Under the pieces are notes generated by a model. That model worked only from the letters and a program-made list of their open reading frames with translations, was not told the origin of the DNA and did not search any database. From NCBI GenBank assembly GCA_903924005.1, contig CAIXZV010000065.1, forward strand, positions 1 to 16,479: a stretch of 16,479 bases of DNA, written 5' to 3'. Source of the stretch: an uncultured Chloroflexota bacterium. GTDB taxonomy: Bacteria > Chloroflexota > Limnocylindria > Limnocylindrales > CSP1-4. Positions within the stretch are counted from its first letter, which is position 1, and each line of letters begins with the position of its first letter. The position numbers and the translations under genes are program-made. Positions 13,461-16,479 of this stretch are shown here, in pieces.

Positions 13461-14729
13461 ATGTTTCAGCGAACCGCGCTCCCGGACGGGCCTCGCGTGA
13501 TCTCGGCCCGGCTGGCTGGGTCGCGCTCTGTGTCGATTGCCGCCTACGTGCTGGCAGGGTCCCGTCAGGAGACCGCCGCCGAGGCCGGTGTGGCGCACTT
13601 CATGGAGCACCTAACCTTCAAGGGCACCACGGCCTATCCCACCAGCCGCGCCATCTCCGAGGCGATTGAGGGTGTTGGCGGCTCAGCCAACGCTGCCACG
13701 GACCGAGAGTCCACCGTGTACTGGGCGCGCGTGCCCCTGCGGCGGGCCGCCACTGCCGTGGAGGTGATTGGCGAGCTGATCGTCCGCCCCACGCTTCGCG
13801 AGGCGGATATCGACCAGGAGCGGACGGTCATCATCGAGGAGATCCGCTCCTATCTTGATGACCCGGCCGAGTACGCCCAGATGCTCCTGTCGCAGGCGAT
13901 GTTTGGCGATGGCGCGCTGGGCCGCGAGATCTGTGGCGACGAGGCGGGCATCCGCGCGCTGCCTGCCTCGGCAATTCGAGAGTTCTGGGAAGCCCGGTAC
14001 AGACCGGTTAACACCGTTGTGGCGATTGCCGGCGATATCGCCCATGAAGAGGCGGTTGCGCTGGTTGCTGAGGCGTTTGGCGCAGGGACCGGTGCGCTCG
14101 GGGGGTACCCGCCCGCGCCGCTGTTGCCCGCCGGTCCACGCATCCTTACCGGCAAGCGCGCCACAACCCAGGCGCAGCTTGGCATCGGCCTCCCGGCGTT
14201 CCGACGCGACCACCCCGACACCTGGACCCTGTCCGTCCTGAACGGCGTGCTTGGCGACGGGATGTCGTCCCGGTTGTTCCTCGGCGTGCGCGAGGAGAAG
14301 GGGCTCGCCTACGACGTGTCGTCTGGGCTGGTGGAATACGCCGATGCAGGCGCCCTGGAGATCTCCGCGGGCGTTGATCCGGCCCAGCTCCCGGCAGCCA
14401 TTGAGGCGATCCTGGGTGAGTTGGCGCGCCTGGCCCAGGACCCGGTGCCGGCTGACGAGCTCGCCAAGGCAAAGGCGTACATCTCGGGCGGGCTGGAGTT
14501 GCGCATGGACGACACTCGACACCTGGCGTCTTGGATTGGTGGTCAGGAGGCGCTGCACGCTCGTGTGCTGAATCTTGACGAGGCGCTCGCCGCCGTTGAG
14601 GCCGTGACGTCAGACGAGATCCTGCGGGTTGCCCGAGAGATCGTTCGCGACGACGCTCTCCGCATGGCCGTGGTGGCCCCGGCAAAACACCTGCGGGCCC
14701 TCGACCGCCATCTGAGGCTGCCGCGATGA
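13461..14729 (+). CDS. M16-family zinc metallopeptidase
   Basis: The 422-residue protein is the typical size for single-chain bacterial M16 peptidases (processing-peptidase/PqqL-like group). The inverted zinc motif HFMEH is at 46-50 (ligands His46 and His50, catalytic Glu49). The distal Glu ligand falls in TVIIEEIRSYLDDP (122-135), about 76 residues on, as expected. NAATDRESTVYW (77-88) and the C-half GDGMSSRLFLGVREEKGLAYDVSS, of which the key residues are Ser-Ser-Arg-Leu and Gly-Leu-Ala-Tyr, complete the signature. I use the ATG at 13461, since the protein then opens like relatives (YQ/FQ-T-x-LPNG-RV). A GTG at 13401 would add 20 atypical residues. It has no signal peptide, so it is probably cytosolic. 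Its stop overlaps the next gene by ATGA. The natural substrate is unknown. Confidence 0.94.
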   Translation: MFQRTALPDGPRVISARLAGSRSVSIAAYVLAGSRQETAAEAGVAHFMEHLTFKGTTAYPTSRAISEAIEGVGGSANAATDRESTVYWARVPLRRAATAVEVIGELIVRPTLREADIDQERTVIIEEIRSYLDDPAEYAQMLLSQAMFGDGALGREICGDEAGIRALPASAIREFWEARYRPVNTVVAIAGDIAHEEAVALVAEAFGAGTGALGGYPPAPLLPAGPRILTGKRATTQAQLGIGLPAFRRDHPDTWTLSVLNGVLGDGMSSRLFLGVREEKGLAYDVSSGLVEYADAGALEISAGVDPAQLPAAIEAILGELARLAQDPVPADELAKAKAYISGGLELRMDDTRHLASWIGGQEALHARVLNLDEALAAVEAVTSDEILRVAREIVRDDALRMAVVAPAKHLRALDRHLRLPR

Positions 14730-15835
14730 GCCCCAGCAAGCGGCGCTCCGGGTCCGACGACGGGCTCTTCGCGCGTCATGAGTTTGCGTCGGGCGACGAG
14801 AGGGATGGCGCCGAGGGCGACGTCGCCGATGTCACAGACACCACCTCAGCGGGCGAGGTGATCGAACCAATCGAGCCGGCCGCCGTGCCTGAGCCGGCCG
14901 CCGTGCCTGAGCCGGCCGCCTCCCCTGCCATCGAGCCCGCCCCGGTGCCAGTGCTCGGCGGCCGCTCCCCATCGCTTCGGGTGGCCTCGCTGCATCTCCG
15001 CATGGGGCAGCACGCGCTTGCACGGGCCGAACTGGAAGCCTTTGCCGGTCGCGGCGGTCTCGACGACCAGGCAATGCTGGACCTCGCGGAGGTTCGCTGG
15101 CGCTCGGGCGATCTTGTCGGCGCCACGGAGGCGGCTGGCGCGTTGCTTGCCCGAGGCCACGAGCCGCTGCTTGCGCTGGTGATCGCCGCAGAAGGTTTCG
15201 CTACAACGGGCCGACCCACGGAGGCGCGACGGCTGGCGCTGCGAGCGGTTGAGGTGGCCGGCGAGGGTCTTGAGGCGGTGTTTGCCGGGATGCCCAGCGG
15301 GCGCGCGTGGCCGGACGGGTCGCTTCCCGACGAGGAGGCCGCGGAGCCCGAGCCTGCTGGCGATCCCGAACTCGCCGAGCTTGCCGCTCCCCGCGTGACC
15401 GCGCCTGCAGAGGAGCCGGCGATTGAGCCCGAGCCCGCGCCCGCGCCCGAGCCCGAGCCGGCGATTGAGCCCGAGCCAGAGCCCGAGCCCGAGCCGGCGA
15501 TTGAGCCCGAACCGGAGCCCGAACCGGAGCCCGAGCCCGAGCCCGAGCCGGAGCCGGCGCCCCCACCCTCGCCCGCCGACAGCGCGATTGCCGCGGCGGC
15601 CGTGGCGATGCAGCACGGGCGCATCGACCAGGCATCGCTGCTCTTTGGCCTTGCGCTGCGCCTTGATCCAGGATCGGCCGCCTACGTTCTCGTCCAGCTC
15701 GACGCACCCACCAGCGACCCGCGCCTCGCGCTTGTCGAGGGTGACGCCCTCCAGCTTCTGGGGCGCGAAGCCGAAGCCCGGGACGCGTACGGACGTGCAG
15801 GCGGCTCGCTGTTTGCGTCTGGTCCCGGGGCCTGA
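14726..15835 (+). CDS. TPR-like protein with Glu-Pro repeat spacer
   Basis: The 369-residue protein begins within the ATGA overlap with the M16 gene. There is no signal peptide or membrane segment. After an acidic disordered start with a duplicated EPAAVP unit (about 50-62), residues about 83-185 read as degenerate tetratricopeptide helices (LHLRMGQHALARAELEAFAG, then AEVRWRSGDLVGATEAAGALL, and GFATTGRPTEARRLALRAVE). A Glu-Pro tract (about 229-277, repeated PAIEPEP and EPEP) separates these from a second TPR-like pair (289-314 with MQHGRIDQASLLFGLALRLDP; 337-358 with GDALQLLGREAEARDAYGRAG). TPR folds bind proteins, and EP tracts act as stiff extended spacers. A partner role with the M16 peptidase is inferred only from coupling. 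I know no named family for it. Confidence 0.8.
   Translation: MSPSKRRSGSDDGLFARHEFASGDERDGAEGDVADVTDTTSAGEVIEPIEPAAVPEPAAVPEPAASPAIEPAPVPVLGGRSPSLRVASLHLRMGQHALARAELEAFAGRGGLDDQAMLDLAEVRWRSGDLVGATEAAGALLARGHEPLLALVIAAEGFATTGRPTEARRLALRAVEVAGEGLEAVFAGMPSGRAWPDGSLPDEEAAEPEPAGDPELAELAAPRVTAPAEEPAIEPEPAPAPEPEPAIEPEPEPEPEPAIEPEPEPEPEPEPEPEPEPAPPPSPADSAIAAAAVAMQHGRIDQASLLFGLALRLDPGSAAYVLVQLDAPTSDPRLALVEGDALQLLGREAEARDAYGRAGGSLFASGPGA
14873..14920 (+). repeat. 18-bp tandem repeat encoding EPAAVP
   Basis: GAGCCGGCCGCCGTGCCT occurs at 14873-14890 and 14891-14908, followed by a 12-bp partial copy. It keeps the reading frame and gives the Pro/Ala-rich N-terminal linker of the TPR-like protein. Confidence 0.85.
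15410..15556 (+). repeat. hexameric Glu-Pro coding repeat
   Basis: GAGCCC/GAGCCG hexamers are repeated about twenty times with interruptions by GCGATT (Ala-Ile). They encode the Glu-Pro spacer of the TPR-like protein. The unit is a multiple of three, so copy-number change would not shift the frame. Confidence 0.9.
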
Positions 15836-15892
15836 CCGTTACCCGGGGAACCGCAGGCGGATCAGACCGTCCGCGCCAGCTCTTGCGAGCCG

Positions 15893-16479
15893 CTACAGCT
15901 GGACCCGGCCCCCAGACGTGGCGGGCAGCGCCTCGAGGCCGTTGGCGTTGTCTGCTTGGGACCGGACGGCGTCGAGGAACTCCTCGTCGGTGATCGCCAG
16001 CAGCCGCTTCTGCGGCACGCCGATGTGGTGAAGCACCAACTCGATGGTCTTGTCCGTATCGCCTGCCCGGGCCGCGGCCAGGATGTCTCGGTGTTCGGCG
16101 ATGGAGACCTCAAGGCTGCCGCGGAGTGAAGCGGACGGGCGCCGGTACGGGCTCATCTGACCGATCAGCAGGCGGTACATCTCAAGGTTCTTTGCATTCC
16201 CGGAGGCCACCACGAACGCCTCGTGGAAGTCAGAGTTGGCGTCAAAGAACCGCGTTGCGTCACGTGATGCGGCGGCGTCGGCCATGATGCCCATCAGCCG
16301 GTCAAACTCCGCGAAGTCCGCCACGGACAGGCGCGGTACGGCGAGCCGCACAGCGAGCGCCTCCAGCGCCTCACGCACCTGGTAGGCGTCGAGGAAGTCG
16401 CCCTTCGTGAGCGTTGTGACAACGGCGCCACGTCTTGGCGTGATCGTCACGAGCCCCTCTGATGCGAGGCGGCCGAGCG
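15893..16479 (-). CDS. GntR-family transcriptional regulator, FCD type (N-terminus outside window)
   Basis: On the - strand the frame is open to the right edge. The residues entering from there, LGRLASEGLVTITPRRGAVV, are the end of a GntR winged helix-turn-helix, so most of the DNA-binding domain lies beyond 16479. An in-frame GTG at 16450 is internal and is not the start. The rest is an FadR C-terminal (FCD) ligand-binding domain. It opens with YQVREALEALAVRLA and has candidate metal-site residues in DANSDFHEAF (Asp and His), EHRDILAA (His) and LVLHHIG (His), by analogy with metal-binding FCD regulators. Such proteins usually repress catabolic genes and respond to small organic acids. The target and ligand are not visible. 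It converges on the TPR-like gene across a 57-bp gap. Confidence 0.92.
   Translation of the reverse strand, partial: LGRLASEGLVTITPRRGAVVTTLTKGDFLDAYQVREALEALAVRLAVPRLSVADFAEFDRLMGIMADAAASRDATRFFDANSDFHEAFVVASGNAKNLEMYRLLIGQMSPYRRPSASLRGSLEVSIAEHRDILAAARAGDTDKTIELVLHHIGVPQKRLLAITDEEFLDAVRSQADNANGLEALPATSGGRVQL

Noticed and set aside
15410..15556. Possible CRISPR or satellite array
   Set aside because: The hexamers are contiguous, have no spacers, and keep the reading frame as Glu-Pro.
14776..15624. 282-codon - strand frame with Gly-Ser repeats
   Set aside because: The Gly-Ser pattern is the complement of the Glu-Pro hexamer repeat of the TPR-like gene.
15837..15854. Imperfect palindrome between the convergent TPR and GntR genes
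   Set aside because: It has two mismatches and no loop, so it is a poor hairpin. A terminator there is plausible but not supported.

Overview
The window is about 16.5 kb of very GC-rich, gene-dense bacterial chromosome. It looks like ordinary metabolic DNA of a high-GC free-living bacterium. Gene content, GTG starts, short intergenic gaps and apparent leaderless starts would suit an uncultured Chloroflexota (for example Limnocylindria-like) or an actinomycete-like lineage. That placement is inference only; no rRNA or marker gene is present. I see no phage, IS element, CRISPR array, tRNA or recognisable defence locus.

Layout, left to right. (1) A left-truncated N,N-dimethylformamidase-large-subunit-like protein (to 1469, +). 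(2) A + strand cluster 1509-4547: an unrecognised 201-residue acidic protein, a BioD-like/DRTGG P-loop ATPase, and an HcaT-like MFS transporter. The last two genes overlap by ATGA. (3) A convergent junction with a hairpin (4598-4621). (4) A - strand coenzyme A operon, transcribed coaX > coaBC > panB > panC (8643 down to 4701). coaX/coaBC overlap by ATGA and coaBC/panB by TGATG. PanB and PanC make pantothenate, CoaX phosphorylates it, and CoaBC carries it to 4'-phosphopantetheine; panD, panE, coaD and coaE are not here. (5) An 83-bp divergent promoter region, then a 712-residue membrane protein (8727-10865, +). It joins a type 1 copper cupredoxin domain, a parallel beta-helix and a C-terminal PLDc_N-like membrane domain. 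(6) A 362-bp non-coding stretch with two related inverted-repeat elements. (7) An unrecognised 142-residue protein and an AzgA-type NCS2 purine permease, followed by a strong hairpin terminator. (8) A 300-bp dyad-rich non-coding stretch. (9) An M16 peptidase overlapping (ATGA) a TPR-like protein with a long Glu-Pro spacer. (10) On the - strand at the right edge, a GntR/FCD regulator whose DNA-binding domain runs off the window.

The observations most worth following are these. Four unit-leading genes carry a TANNNT hexamer 6-8 nt before the start codon, which suggests leaderless transcription. CoaBC has Asp and Ser where the E. coli enzyme has its catalytic Asn and Cys. PanB has an Arg/Asp repeat tail. 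The cupredoxin/beta-helix/PLDc_N architecture is unusual. The intergenic inverted repeats at 10890-11052 look like an interspersed hairpin family. I found no convincing wholly new multi-gene system. The nearest candidate is the three-gene cluster at 1509-4547.
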